Shown here: positions 8,232 through 16,470 of the stretch, in pieces
Layout: every line of letters starts with the position of its first letter
Position numbering within the stretch: the first letter of the stretch is position 1
NCBI GenBank assembly: GCA_024403235.1
Contig: JAKSSF010000017.1
Coordinates: forward strand, 1 to 48,263
Reading direction: 5' to 3'
Source: Lachnospiraceae bacterium
Lineage (GTDB): Bacteria; Bacillota; Clostridia; Lachnospirales; Lachnospiraceae
Length of the DNA stretch: 48,263 nucleotides
Notes under the pieces: generated by a model
Told to the model about the DNA's origin: nothing
The model's database searches: none
What the model saw: only the letters and a program-made list of their open reading frames with translations
Position numbers and translations under genes: made by a program

Positions 8232-9302
8232 TTACACTTCCTCCTTTTTGCCGTTTTTCATAATTCGTTTCCAGGAATATTTTTCTCTAAATTCTCTTGC
8301 TTTAGGGCTCCAGTTAAATAACATCATAGCAATCAACACGATAGAATAAATCAGCATACGATAATCATTTAAGCCACGAAGCAATTCCGGTAATAAGGTT
8401 AAAATAACCGCAGCTATCATGGAACCTCTGGTACTTCCAATACCACCCAAAACCACATATACCAAAATCATAATGGACATATTGTAACCAAAGTTTTTCG
8501 GTAACGCTGTAAGCGTTGCAAGATTATGGGCATATAACACACCTGCAATACCTGCTAAGGCTGCAGAAATCGCAAAGGCCATTAATTTATATTTTGTAAT
8601 ATTGATTCCCACAGATTCTGCAGCAATACGGTTATCACGAATTGCCATAACTGCACGACCTGTTCGGGAATGGATAAAATTCAAAATAATCACTAAAGTA
8701 ATCAGTAAAAGAATAATTCCAATGGTAAAATTAGAATCATTTGGTGTGCCGGTAATACCCTGTGCACCGTTTACGATTACTTTTCCACCCTCTCCTAAAT
8801 TCAAGGAAAGAGAATCTTTCATAGAGAAATGGAAACCATCCACATCTCTACCAATATATAAAACATTTACCAGGTTTTTAATAATTTCTCCAAAGGCCAA
8901 GGTTACGATAGCCAAATAGTCTCCCCGCAGTCTTAATACAGGAATACCAATCAGAATACCAAAAATTCCCGCAGCGAGCGCACCAATAATCAAAGCCAAT
9001 AAGAAACGAAGCCCCCCGGGCATAGCACTTTCTTTCATACACATAGAAAAGAATGCACTGGCAAAGGCACCTACACACATAAAGCCTGCATGTCCCAAAC
9101 TCAATTCTCCCAAAATACCTACTGTTAAATTCAGGGAAACTGCCATAATAGCATAAATACACAAAGGTACCAAAAGACCTTTCAGCAAACTGGAAACCAA
9201 TCCGGCTTTCATCAATATTTCCATGACAAGATAAGCGACAACAACAATTCCATAGGTTACCAGGTCATGTTTTGCATTTTTGCTCAAGTTTAATTTCTTC
9301 AT
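8232..9302 (-). CDS. livM: Branched-chain amino acid ABC transporter permease LivM
   Basis: Integral membrane permease of 356 residues, hydrophobic across most of its length. It has the LivM-type motif NLTVGILGELSLGHAGFM near the N-terminus and the coupling-helix region SVGINITKYKLMAFAISAALAGIAG around residue 240-270. It pairs with LivH to form the transmembrane channel for branched-chain amino acids. It is 12 bases downstream of livH and one base upstream of livG. Confidence 0.96.
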   Translation of the reverse strand: MKKLNLSKNAKHDLVTYGIVVVAYLVMEILMKAGLVSSLLKGLLVPLCIYAIMAVSLNLTVGILGELSLGHAGFMCVGAFASAFFSMCMKESAMPGGLRFLLALIIGALAAGIFGILIGIPVLRLRGDYLAIVTLAFGEIIKNLVNVLYIGRDVDGFHFSMKDSLSLNLGEGGKVIVNGAQGITGTPNDSNFTIGIILLLITLVIILNFIHSRTGRAVMAIRDNRIAAESVGINITKYKLMAFAISAALAGIAGVLYAHNLATLTALPKNFGYNMSIMILVYVVLGGIGSTRGSMIAAVILTLLPELLRGLNDYRMLIYSIVLIAMMLFNWSPKAREFREKYSWKRIMKNGKKEEV

Positions 9303-9314
9303 TTTTCTGACCCC

Positions 9315-10199
9315 CTATACCTTTTCGTGAATTTTCTTCCCTAAAATACCGGTAGGTTTTACCAGTAAGACAATAATCAAAACCGAAAATACAATGGCAT
9401 CACTTAACTGAGAAGAAATATAAGCTTTACTCATGTTTTCAATGACACCCAATAAAATACCACCAATAAAAGCCCCCGGAATAGAACCGATACCACCAAA
9501 TACCGCAGCAACGAAAGCTTTAATACCTGGCATAGAACCTGTGTATGGGGTTAAGGTAGGATAGGCAGAACACAAAAGCACACCTGCAATTGCAGCCAAA
9601 GCAGAACCAATCGCGAAGGTTAAAGAAATGGTACCATTTACATTAATACCCATCAACTCCGCGGCACCTTTATCCTCAGAAACAGCCAACATGGCCTGTC
9701 CTGCTTTCGTTTTATTAATAAACAAAGTTAAGCAGACCATAATGAAGATACATGCCAAAATGGTTACCAAGGTTTCCCCTGTTACAACTACCGTGCCATC
9801 TCCAATGTTTATGGCATCTATACTAATCAAAGAAGTAAACATTTTTGTATTGGCTCCAAAGATTAACAAAGCCATATTTTGCAAAAAGTAACTTACCCCA
9901 ATGGCTGTAATCAAAACTGCCAAAGGAGAGGCTGTTCGCAGTGGTTTATATGCAATTTTTTCAATGGTAATACCTAAAGTAGTACAAACCACCACAGCCA
10001 AAATCACTGCCAGGATTGGTGGAAGTCCCATTGCACCAACTGCCAGAAAGGCGATATAGCTACCCACCATAATAACATCGCCATGGGCAAAGTTAAGCAT
10101 TTTCGCAATGCCGTATACCATGGTGTATCCCAAAGCAATAATGGCATATACCGAACCCAAACTAATTCCAGTAATTAAATAGGATAAAAAACTACTCAT
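9315..10199 (-). CDS. livH: Branched-chain amino acid ABC transporter permease LivH
   Basis: Integral membrane permease, 294 residues, with ALGYTMVYGIAKMLNFAHGD at the N-terminus and the EAA-like region AAELMGINVNGTISLTFAIGS, both typical of LivH. It partners LivM in the Leu/Ile/Val importer. It starts about 150 bases after livK; the livK terminator lies in that gap. Its expression thus depends on read-through or an unseen promoter, which would keep permease levels below binding-protein levels. Confidence 0.96.
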   Translation of the reverse strand: MSSFLSYLITGISLGSVYAIIALGYTMVYGIAKMLNFAHGDVIMVGSYIAFLAVGAMGLPPILAVILAVVVCTTLGITIEKIAYKPLRTASPLAVLITAIGVSYFLQNMALLIFGANTKMFTSLISIDAINIGDGTVVVTGETLVTILACIFIMVCLTLFINKTKAGQAMLAVSEDKGAAELMGINVNGTISLTFAIGSALAAIAGVLLCSAYPTLTPYTGSMPGIKAFVAAVFGGIGSIPGAFIGGILLGVIENMSKAYISSQLSDAIVFSVLIIVLLVKPTGILGKKIHEKV

Positions 10200-10293
10200 T
10201 TTGTTTTCTCCGTTCTACTAATTCTTTTCCTCAAAAAATAACCTTACTCTTTAGACTATACCAACTTTTTATCAAAATCAAGTTTTTTACAAC

Positions 10294-10327
10294 AAAAAAG
10301 GGAAGAACCCTTCCCTAGGTTCTTCCC
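10294..10327 (-). terminator. Terminator between livK and livH
   Basis: On the minus strand, a perfect 10-bp stem GGGAAGAACC / GGTTCTTCCC (loop of eight) is followed by six T. It directly follows the livK stop. Partial read-through into livHMGF would give an excess of the binding protein. Confidence 0.9.
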
Positions 10328-10351
10328 TAAAATTGCATCATAGAATCGGAA

Positions 10352-11539
10352 TTACATTGCTTTGTAAACGCCGTCTTTGATAATAACAGCCTTAGGAGCT
10401 TTGTTAACTTCACCGTCTGCTGTCCATGTCATGCCTGCACCTGTCAAACCATCTACAGTGATTGTTTTCATAGCTTCAATCATAGCTGTACCGATTTCAT
10501 CTACACTCATATCAGGTGTACAATTTGCTTCTTCCATAGCTGCTTTGATGATGTACATAGCATCATAAGCATCTGCTGCAAACTGGTTAGGTGTATCATT
10601 GTATTTTTCATTGAATTTACCAACGAAAGATTTGGTAGCTTCATCTTCTGCGTCAGCTGCGAAAGGTGTTAATAACATAACATCTTCTGCTAATGCTTTA
10701 TCAAAATCTTCTACAGCAAGGATACCATCTAAACCGTCACAACCAAAGATGATTGGTTTGAAGCCCATAGTATCAGCCTGTTTTAAGATAAGCGCTGCTT
10801 CATTGTAGTAAATAGGTAAGAATAATAATTCTGCACCTGAATCTTTTGCTTTCTGTAACTGGATAGTAAAGTCTGTTTTGTTGTCAGCTGTAAAGCTTTC
10901 TGCAACTACGATTTCAATACCCTGGTTTTTAGCTTCTGCTGCGAAGTTTTCATAGATACCTGATGAGTAAACATCTGAGCTATCATAGATTACAGCTACT
11001 TTAGAAGCTAATTTGTTTGTACCCATGTAAATAGCTGATGCAGAACCCTGGTTAGGATCTGAGAAGCATACACGGAATGCATTGTCATACTGTACACAAG
11101 GAACAGATGTACCTGAAGGTGTAATCTGGAACATATTGTCTTCATGCGTTTTTTCAGCTACTGCTACACAAGGAGCAGATGTAACGGTACCCATAAGCAC
11201 CTGCATACCCCAGTCTTTTAAGGTATTGTAAGCATTTACAGCTTTTTCAGCATCATGTTCATCATCTTCGAATTTTAATTCAATCTGGTATCCATTGATA
11301 CCGCCTGCTGCGTTGATTTCTTCAACAGCGATTTCCTGTGCATTCTTTACAGCTGTACCATAAACTGCTGCACCACCGGTAATAGGTCCAATACCACCGA
11401 TTTTAAAAGTTGCGCCAGCTTCTGCTGTGCTTTCTGTTGCTGCTTCGCTACTGCTTTCTGCAGGTGCACTGCTGCCACATCCGGCAAGAGTACCTACTAC
11501 CAAAGCAAGTGCAAGCATCATACTTACTGCTTTTTTCAT
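10352..11539 (-). CDS. livK: Branched-chain amino acid ABC transporter substrate-binding lipoprotein LivK
   Basis: Extracellular type I periplasmic-binding-fold lipoprotein that captures Leu/Ile/Val-type amino acids for LivHMGF. A lipoprotein signal peptide ends in LAGC with the lipidated Cys at residue 21. A Ser/Glu/Ala-rich linker follows, then the receptor domain begins FKIGGIGPITGGAAVYG. The start at 11539 has AAAGGAGGA nine bases upstream; an in-frame ATG at 11563 would put eight residues before the signal peptide and is rejected. Own promoter (11609-11637), a hairpin in the leader (11564-11591) and a terminator downstream. Confidence 0.95.
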   Translation of the reverse strand: MKKAVSMMLALALVVGTLAGCGSSAPAESSSEAATESTAEAGATFKIGGIGPITGGAAVYGTAVKNAQEIAVEEINAAGGINGYQIELKFEDDEHDAEKAVNAYNTLKDWGMQVLMGTVTSAPCVAVAEKTHEDNMFQITPSGTSVPCVQYDNAFRVCFSDPNQGSASAIYMGTNKLASKVAVIYDSSDVYSSGIYENFAAEAKNQGIEIVVAESFTADNKTDFTIQLQKAKDSGAELLFLPIYYNEAALILKQADTMGFKPIIFGCDGLDGILAVEDFDKALAEDVMLLTPFAADAEDEATKSFVGKFNEKYNDTPNQFAADAYDAMYIIKAAMEEANCTPDMSVDEIGTAMIEAMKTITVDGLTGAGMTWTADGEVNKAPKAVIIKDGVYKAM

Positions 11540-11563
11540 AATAATAAATCCTCCTTTTTTCAT

Positions 11564-11591
11564 AAAAAAAAGTCTATAGTAAACTATAGAC
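11564..11591 (-). promoter_or_regulatory. Terminator-like hairpin in the livK leader
   Basis: On the minus strand, GTCTATAG, loop TTTA, CTATAGAC is followed by a run of eight T, directly before the ribosome site of livK. It lies downstream of the livK promoter, so the nascent livK RNA passes through it. It could be an attenuator, a 5' stabilising hairpin, or a terminator of the upstream cobS transcript. Confidence 0.7.
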
Positions 11592-11608
11592 CTTAATTCT
11601 AGTGATGA

Positions 11609-11637
11609 ATATTACTCTTTTTGTTTTATTCTGTCAA
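11609..11637 (-). promoter_or_regulatory. Promoter of livK
   Basis: Minus-strand TTGACA (11637-11632), 17-base spacer, TAATAT (11614-11609): near-consensus housekeeping promoter about 70 bases before the livK ATG. Confidence 0.85.
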
Positions 11638-11680
11638 TATTTTTTACTAAAGTTGTTAATCCAAACTCCCTAAATTCTTC

Positions 11681-12448
11681 TTACCACCATTGCTTATAGG
11701 CAATCAAAGCTGCCAAAGGAATCATTACTTCACAAATCTGAACGAAAAATCCAGCGGAATCTTCTGTCACACCACCAAAATGTTTATAGGAAGTATATAA
11801 GAAATAAAGAAAAGTAATGGCAGTTCCTAAGCAGGTTGCCAAAGCAACCTTGGGATTCATGGCATACATTTTATAAAATGCCAAGGCTGTATAAATCACC
11901 AGGATAACCATTTCCAACAGCTTCAAGGTTCCTTCCGGCACATACACAGAACATTTACTTTCTTTTGCATGCTTAAATGCTAAAATAGACAGACCGTAAA
12001 TGGATCTGGAAATCACATACATGTAGGCAATCACAAAAATACCATCAATGGGCATTTCACTCCAAATACCAATTGCTAAAAGGAAATAGCATACACATAC
12101 AATGATAGCAAAATATCCGCCATGAGAATCCTCTAATATTTCCAACTTTCTTTCTCTTGGCTGATGAGAACACAAGGCATCTACTGTTCTAAAAAATCCA
12201 TCCAAATGGGAACCTGCAGATAAAATGCTAGGCAGCACGGCTCCTACTACTGCAGGAAGTAAAGCATAATCACAAATATATGGATAGGCAATGGCCCATT
12301 CACAAATAATGAAACCAATAATCAATCCAATCCAGGGAATCACGACCAGAATATATTTGGTATTATCACGGCTTCTCTCCAGCTGTGCCTTGGGGCTGAT
12401 AGAATACATAGAAAAAGCCAACGCAAAGCTATTCCATAAGTTTTTCAT
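11681..12448 (-). CDS. cobS: CobS-like adenosylcobinamide-GDP ribazoletransferase
   Basis: A 255-residue, strongly hydrophobic membrane protein. CobS joins adenosylcobinamide-GDP to alpha-ribazole in the last steps of cobalamin assembly. The family signature is recognisable around residues 80-110: HLDGFFRTVDAL followed by RERKLEILEDSHGGYFAI, where the acidic residues bind metal. FGGVTEDSAGFFVQ near the C-terminus is the second conserved stretch. The first motif differs from the usual D-G-x-x-D-T form. No cobU, cobT or cobC is near, so it is an orphan here. It lies between the DUF3048 gene and livK, same strand. Confidence 0.85.
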   Translation of the reverse strand: MKNLWNSFALAFSMYSISPKAQLERSRDNTKYILVVIPWIGLIIGFIICEWAIAYPYICDYALLPAVVGAVLPSILSAGSHLDGFFRTVDALCSHQPRERKLEILEDSHGGYFAIIVCVCYFLLAIGIWSEMPIDGIFVIAYMYVISRSIYGLSILAFKHAKESKCSVYVPEGTLKLLEMVILVIYTALAFYKMYAMNPKVALATCLGTAITFLYFLYTSYKHFGGVTEDSAGFFVQICEVMIPLAALIAYKQWW

Positions 12449-12482
12449 ACTATTTTCAAAATCCTTCTCTTATTCTCACACT

Positions 12483-13580
12483 TTATTCAATAACTACATC
12501 ATCCCCATATTCGGCCCAAATAATACATATCCAAGTTTTTCCGGGATTAATTGGGATGGGATTTCCATCTTTATCTAAATACTCAGCAGCATCATCATTT
12601 CCGGTTCTACGCCAAGTACCTTCCGTCATTTTACCTCTGGTAAAGACCTGTACCTTATGACCATCATCTCCATGACAGCCAAATGCCAAATAATCATTTT
12701 CATCTCGCACTTCACCATGGCAATACTGGAATATTACATTGGTAAAAGCCAGCTGTTCTCCGGTTAATTCATCGATATGCTCTGCACCATATTGGAAACG
12801 ATAATATAATCCATCCTCCGGATGATACTCAAATCTGGACTGGGTATGGCTAAATCCATTGGCCAAATTGCTTTCTTTTCCACCAGGATATAACACAGTT
12901 GCTTCCTGTCCATCTTCCATGTTGTTCTCTGCAAAAACAAACTTGGGACGATATCCGGATCTTAAGTAAGTACGATACTGAAATTTCTCAATATCTTTTT
13001 GAACACCCTCGCCTGTCAAATATACATTATGAGGCGCTTTTCTGTCTGTAGAGCGGAAAAATGCATGGGTAGCAGGATCATCGATTCCGGCCACTGCACC
13101 ACTGATATTTGCCACACGATCACTGTTCAACAACTCTCCCACATAAGGAGTAGCCTGTCCAAAATGGGCATAAATCGCATCATACTCTAGCGCAAAATAC
13201 ACAAAATAATCACGGCTGCTTCGAATGGAACCAATCTTTTCCATATCTCCATAGTCTTCAAATAATCCCATTAATCTGGTGATTCGGCCTTCTACAGGTG
13301 CTTCATATATAATAGAAGCATCCGCTGTACCGGACTGGGGGCAGCCTTCTTTAATATTGTTTAACATAACCGCTAAGGGTCTTGCAGATTGCACAGAAGG
13401 AGGAACCGGAAGTCCTGTCAAATAGCTTACACTGGTTGCCTCTTCCACGGTTTCTTCTGCTTCCACAGAAGTCTCTTCTTTATTATTGTTGGCATCACCA
13501 GAATTTCCTTGTGGCAAACCACAGCCCCACAGGGTTACAGTTAATACTCCCAATGCCATGATGGCAATAAATTTACGCAT
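12483..13580 (-). CDS. DUF3048 domain-containing lipoprotein (YerB-like)
   Basis: A 365-residue exported protein. The signal peptide ends in LWGC with the lipid Cys at residue 20, then a Glu/Thr-rich linker. The DUF3048 domain follows with RPLAVMLNNIKEGCPQSG, ADASIIYEAPVEGRITRLMGLF and IRSSRDYFVYFALEYDAIYAHFG, all strongly conserved in the family. The C-terminal DUF3048_C part includes the GKTWICIIW stretch. Function is not established in this family; a cell-surface location is expected. A promoter is visible at 13612-13641, and the ATG has GGAGAAAG upstream. It precedes cobS by 34 bases. Confidence 0.9.
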   Translation of the reverse strand: MRKFIAIMALGVLTVTLWGCGLPQGNSGDANNNKEETSVEAEETVEEATSVSYLTGLPVPPSVQSARPLAVMLNNIKEGCPQSGTADASIIYEAPVEGRITRLMGLFEDYGDMEKIGSIRSSRDYFVYFALEYDAIYAHFGQATPYVGELLNSDRVANISGAVAGIDDPATHAFFRSTDRKAPHNVYLTGEGVQKDIEKFQYRTYLRSGYRPKFVFAENNMEDGQEATVLYPGGKESNLANGFSHTQSRFEYHPEDGLYYRFQYGAEHIDELTGEQLAFTNVIFQYCHGEVRDENDYLAFGCHGDDGHKVQVFTRGKMTEGTWRRTGNDDAAEYLDKDGNPIPINPGKTWICIIWAEYGDDVVIE

Positions 13581-13611
13581 TGTCTTTCTCCAAAATACTC
13601 ACAAAAATAAC

Positions 13612-13641
13612 ATTATATTCCATTCTACTACCAATTGTTGA
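13612..13641 (-). promoter_or_regulatory. Probable promoter of the DUF3048 gene
   Basis: Minus-strand TCAACA (13641-13636), 18-base spacer, TATAAT (13617-13612), about 32 bases before the start codon. The -10 is perfect; the -35 matches four of six. Confidence 0.5.
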
Positions 13642-13648
13642 AAAAAGT

Positions 13649-15310
13649 CTACTTCTTTTTTAGCAAACGCATTTTTTTTGCTATTTTTACTAAGGTACTT
13701 CCTTTAGGCAAGTTTCTTAATTCCCTTTCTGTAATTGCCCCAAACTTTATTACCAGAACAAAATAAATCAGAACCGCTACAATTATACTGGGAATGAGAC
13801 AAATCACATTATGGGTCCAGGTAAGCTCTACTGCCTGAGAAAAAAGCACCCAATACAAGCCATGATACACTCCAAATGCAACAGCAGCCATGATTGTTCC
13901 TGCTATGGTAGGCAAAAGAAATGTGGTCCAATACTCCTGTCGATACTGCAACTTTTGCCGCATGGTAAAACCATTTAAGATGCACATCAAAAAGGAATAT
14001 ACAATGGTTGCAATGGCAAGGGCAAACAAATTCCAGGAAGTATATTGTAGTAATAAAACTAACACCAAAGCCTCCATAACCAATGCTATAGATGCATGGA
14101 TGACCGGTCGGTTCACATATCCCGTTCCTTGCAATATGGCATTGGATAAGGTGGACAGGCCATAGAATACTACGGTCACTGCCAGTACCATCAAAATATG
14201 GGAAACCAAATCTACTGTAGCTCTTTGCGGATACAATACAAATACTACAGGTTTGGCCAATGCCAAAATACCAAAGGCTGCAGGAATGGAAATTAACATT
14301 GTGGTTTTAATCGCTTCCCCAATCTTTTCTCTGGTGGATTCCAACTCTCCCCGTCCAAAGGTGCCTGCGACTGTAGGAATAATAGCCGCCGACATAGCTG
14401 TTGCAAGCGCAATTGGAATGTTTGTAATCTGACTGGCTTTTCCGGAGAAAAGACCATAATACAAAGTCGCCTGGGCTTCCGTATACTGATATCGATTTTC
14501 TACTATTGCACAATAAATCTTTAAATTTAAGGCATTGCTCATATTGTAGATACAGGTACTTAATATAACAGGTGTTACCATTGCAAATATTAGTCCGAAT
14601 ACCTGTCCATAGGATAGGGTTTCACTATGTCTGTCTTTTTCACGCCGCCTCTGAAACATCTTACGATTGACAGAATAGGCGAATACCATGAATAGAAGGG
14701 CTATGGCCACACCCATACCGGTACCCAATGCAGAACCTGCCGCACCATACACAGCCTGGGTAGAAGGATCTCTGTCCGCCACAAGACGCATCAGAAAATA
14801 GGCTGCCCCTATACTGACTCCTGCATTCATAATCTGTTCTATAATTTGGGAAAAGGAGGTTTGTACCATACTACGATGGGCTTGAAAATATCCTCGCAGC
14901 ACCCCTAAAAGACCGGACAAAAAAATAGTAGGCGCAAATACCCGTAGCACCTTTGCAGAGCTTTCTCCCACCAAATAGTTGGCACCAAAAAAGCACACTG
15001 CACTGGCTACACCACCTACTACAATGACATAGTAAAAAGAACCCATAAAAATTTTATGGGCATTTCGATATTCTTTTTTTGCCAAGCGGTCTGCAATTAC
15101 CTTAGAAATTGCAGAAGGAATACTATAGGAAGAAATCAATAAGATAATCGTATAGATGGTATAGGCTGTATTATAATAGCCATTTCCCTCATCTCCTATG
15201 ATTCCTACTAACGGGCTTCTATATAAAATTCCAATGATTCGAACCAGGATTCCGGCAAGAGCCAAAATGCCTGCCTGCATAATAAATCCGTCTTTTTGTT
15301 TCTCAGCCAT
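13649..15310 (-). CDS. MurJ/SpoVB-type polysaccharide or lipid flippase
   Basis: A 553-residue polytopic membrane protein of the MOP/MATE-like flippase superfamily (polysaccharide biosynthesis, PST/MurJ/SpoVB group). The N-terminus, MQAGILALAGILVRIIGILYRSPLVGIIGDEGNGYY, is typical of SpoVB/YtgP-like proteins that flip lipid-linked cell-wall precursors. Many hydrophobic segments and a basic C-terminal tail are seen. The precise substrate is not decidable. A perfect TATAAT at 15322-15317 lies only six bases before the ATG at 15310, and no ribosome site precedes that ATG, so the mRNA may be leaderless. A later ATG at residue 11 has only a poor site. Confidence 0.85.
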   Translation of the reverse strand: MAEKQKDGFIMQAGILALAGILVRIIGILYRSPLVGIIGDEGNGYYNTAYTIYTIILLISSYSIPSAISKVIADRLAKKEYRNAHKIFMGSFYYVIVVGGVASAVCFFGANYLVGESSAKVLRVFAPTIFLSGLLGVLRGYFQAHRSMVQTSFSQIIEQIMNAGVSIGAAYFLMRLVADRDPSTQAVYGAAGSALGTGMGVAIALLFMVFAYSVNRKMFQRRREKDRHSETLSYGQVFGLIFAMVTPVILSTCIYNMSNALNLKIYCAIVENRYQYTEAQATLYYGLFSGKASQITNIPIALATAMSAAIIPTVAGTFGRGELESTREKIGEAIKTTMLISIPAAFGILALAKPVVFVLYPQRATVDLVSHILMVLAVTVVFYGLSTLSNAILQGTGYVNRPVIHASIALVMEALVLVLLLQYTSWNLFALAIATIVYSFLMCILNGFTMRQKLQYRQEYWTTFLLPTIAGTIMAAVAFGVYHGLYWVLFSQAVELTWTHNVICLIPSIIVAVLIYFVLVIKFGAITERELRNLPKGSTLVKIAKKMRLLKKK

Positions 15311-15316
15311 AGGACT

Positions 15317-15345
15317 ATTATACCCTTATTTATTTTTCCAAACAA
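15317..15345 (-). promoter_or_regulatory. Promoter abutting the flippase start codon
   Basis: Minus-strand TTGTTT (15345-15340), exactly 17-base spacer, TATAAT (15322-15317). Predicted transcription start falls at or next to the A of the ATG at 15310. Confidence 0.7.
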
Positions 15346-15391
15346 CTACAACCACCTTTTTCTTTCGGTGGATTTTTTCACAAACTAAGTT

Positions 15392-15700
15392 CTATACCAA
15401 CACCAATTCCAGCAAAAATACTACCACGCAACTTAAAACCGATACCTGGAATAAGCTCCTTCCAAACCAGGCAAGCGCAAGGGCTGTTAACAGTGCTGCC
15501 AAACCGGAAATAGGGCTTTGGGTCGCTTCTAATATAGAAGGAAAGGTCATAACCGCAAGGGTCACATAGGGCACATAAAACAGGAAAGAGCGCAAGGTTT
15601 TATTGGTAATCTCTTTTCGGATCAGAGTAAGGGGAAGAACTCGAATCAAATAGGTTGTAACTGCCATAAAAGCAATATAAAGATATACCGGATGTTTCAT
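15392..15700 (-). CDS. azlD: AzlD family branched-chain amino acid transport protein
   Basis: A small 102-residue membrane protein with about four hydrophobic segments. It is the partner of AzlC in the export of branched-chain amino acids (LIV-E type; azaleucine resistance in Bacillus). The N-terminal YLIRVLPLTLIRKEI and FYVPYVTLAVMTFPSIL are typical of AzlD. It overlaps azlC by four bases (ATGA type), indicating translational coupling. It is followed by only a weak hairpin without a proper T-tail. Confidence 0.92.
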   Translation of the reverse strand: MKHPVYLYIAFMAVTTYLIRVLPLTLIRKEITNKTLRSFLFYVPYVTLAVMTFPSILEATQSPISGLAALLTALALAWFGRSLFQVSVLSCVVVFLLELVLV

Positions 15701-16422
15701 GACGCCTCTCCTTTCTCTTTTGTATCCACAGGAAATAAAATTGCTGCTCCAAGGGAAATCACTACTGTAAGCAGAATGATTTTAATGCCGGAAGAAATTC
15801 CTGCAAAACAAGATAATTTTTGAGAAATAAAACTACATAGAAAGCTAATACCAATTAACCCTGCAACCACTTTATTGGTTTTTGCAGGCGGAATAAATAC
15901 TGCTGCAAACATGCCATACAAAGCAACGGACAAGGCACTGGATAATCGAAGGGGTAAAATATTACCAAACAACACTCCCAAAAAGGTACCAAATGCCCAT
16001 CCCGGTGCCGCCATAGAGGCAACGCCATAGGTATAAATCGGATTTAAATAGCCATCCTGTGCAATTTCTACGCCAAAAATTTCATCCGTCACATAAAATC
16101 CAATAAACAAGCGATTCCAAATGCTGGTTTCTTTTGAGATTTTTTGACTTAAAGCACAAGACATCAACAGATATCTGGCATTCGCCACCGCTTCCATTAC
16201 AATCATTTCCAGGTAACTGGCATTAGCAGCTATTAAGGTAAAACCAACAAACTCTCCTGCCGACGCATTTAAAAGTGCACTGGTAATCATAGCCTGAAAG
16301 GCTGTCATCCCCGCATTCTTTGCAGCAATTCCTAAAGTAAATGCCACTGCAAAATATCCCAAACCAATGGGAATCCCATCCTGGATCCCTCGTTTATACA
16401 CTTGTAATTTTGTTTCTTTCAT
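15697..16422 (-). CDS. azlC: AzlC family branched-chain amino acid exporter subunit
   Basis: A 241-residue polytopic membrane protein, the large subunit of the AzlCD branched-chain amino acid exporter. It has the start GIQDGIPIGLGYFAVAFTLGI and the motif NASAGEFVGFTLI typical of AzlC. It overlaps azlD. The same window also carries the LivKHMGF importer, so both import and export of branched-chain amino acids are encoded within 12 kb. Confidence 0.93.
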   Translation of the reverse strand: MKETKLQVYKRGIQDGIPIGLGYFAVAFTLGIAAKNAGMTAFQAMITSALLNASAGEFVGFTLIAANASYLEMIVMEAVANARYLLMSCALSQKISKETSIWNRLFIGFYVTDEIFGVEIAQDGYLNPIYTYGVASMAAPGWAFGTFLGVLFGNILPLRLSSALSVALYGMFAAVFIPPAKTNKVVAGLIGISFLCSFISQKLSCFAGISSGIKIILLTVVISLGAAILFPVDTKEKGEAS

Positions 16423-16470
16423 TTCCCTATTTAAACTTCCTTTGTATCTATTCTAGTCTACACCAGTTGT

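Noticed and set aside
15348-15377. Hairpin CCACC/GGTGG after azlD as its terminator
   Set aside because: The T-run is on the plus-strand side only, while azlD is on the minus strand; stem of five pairs is weak.
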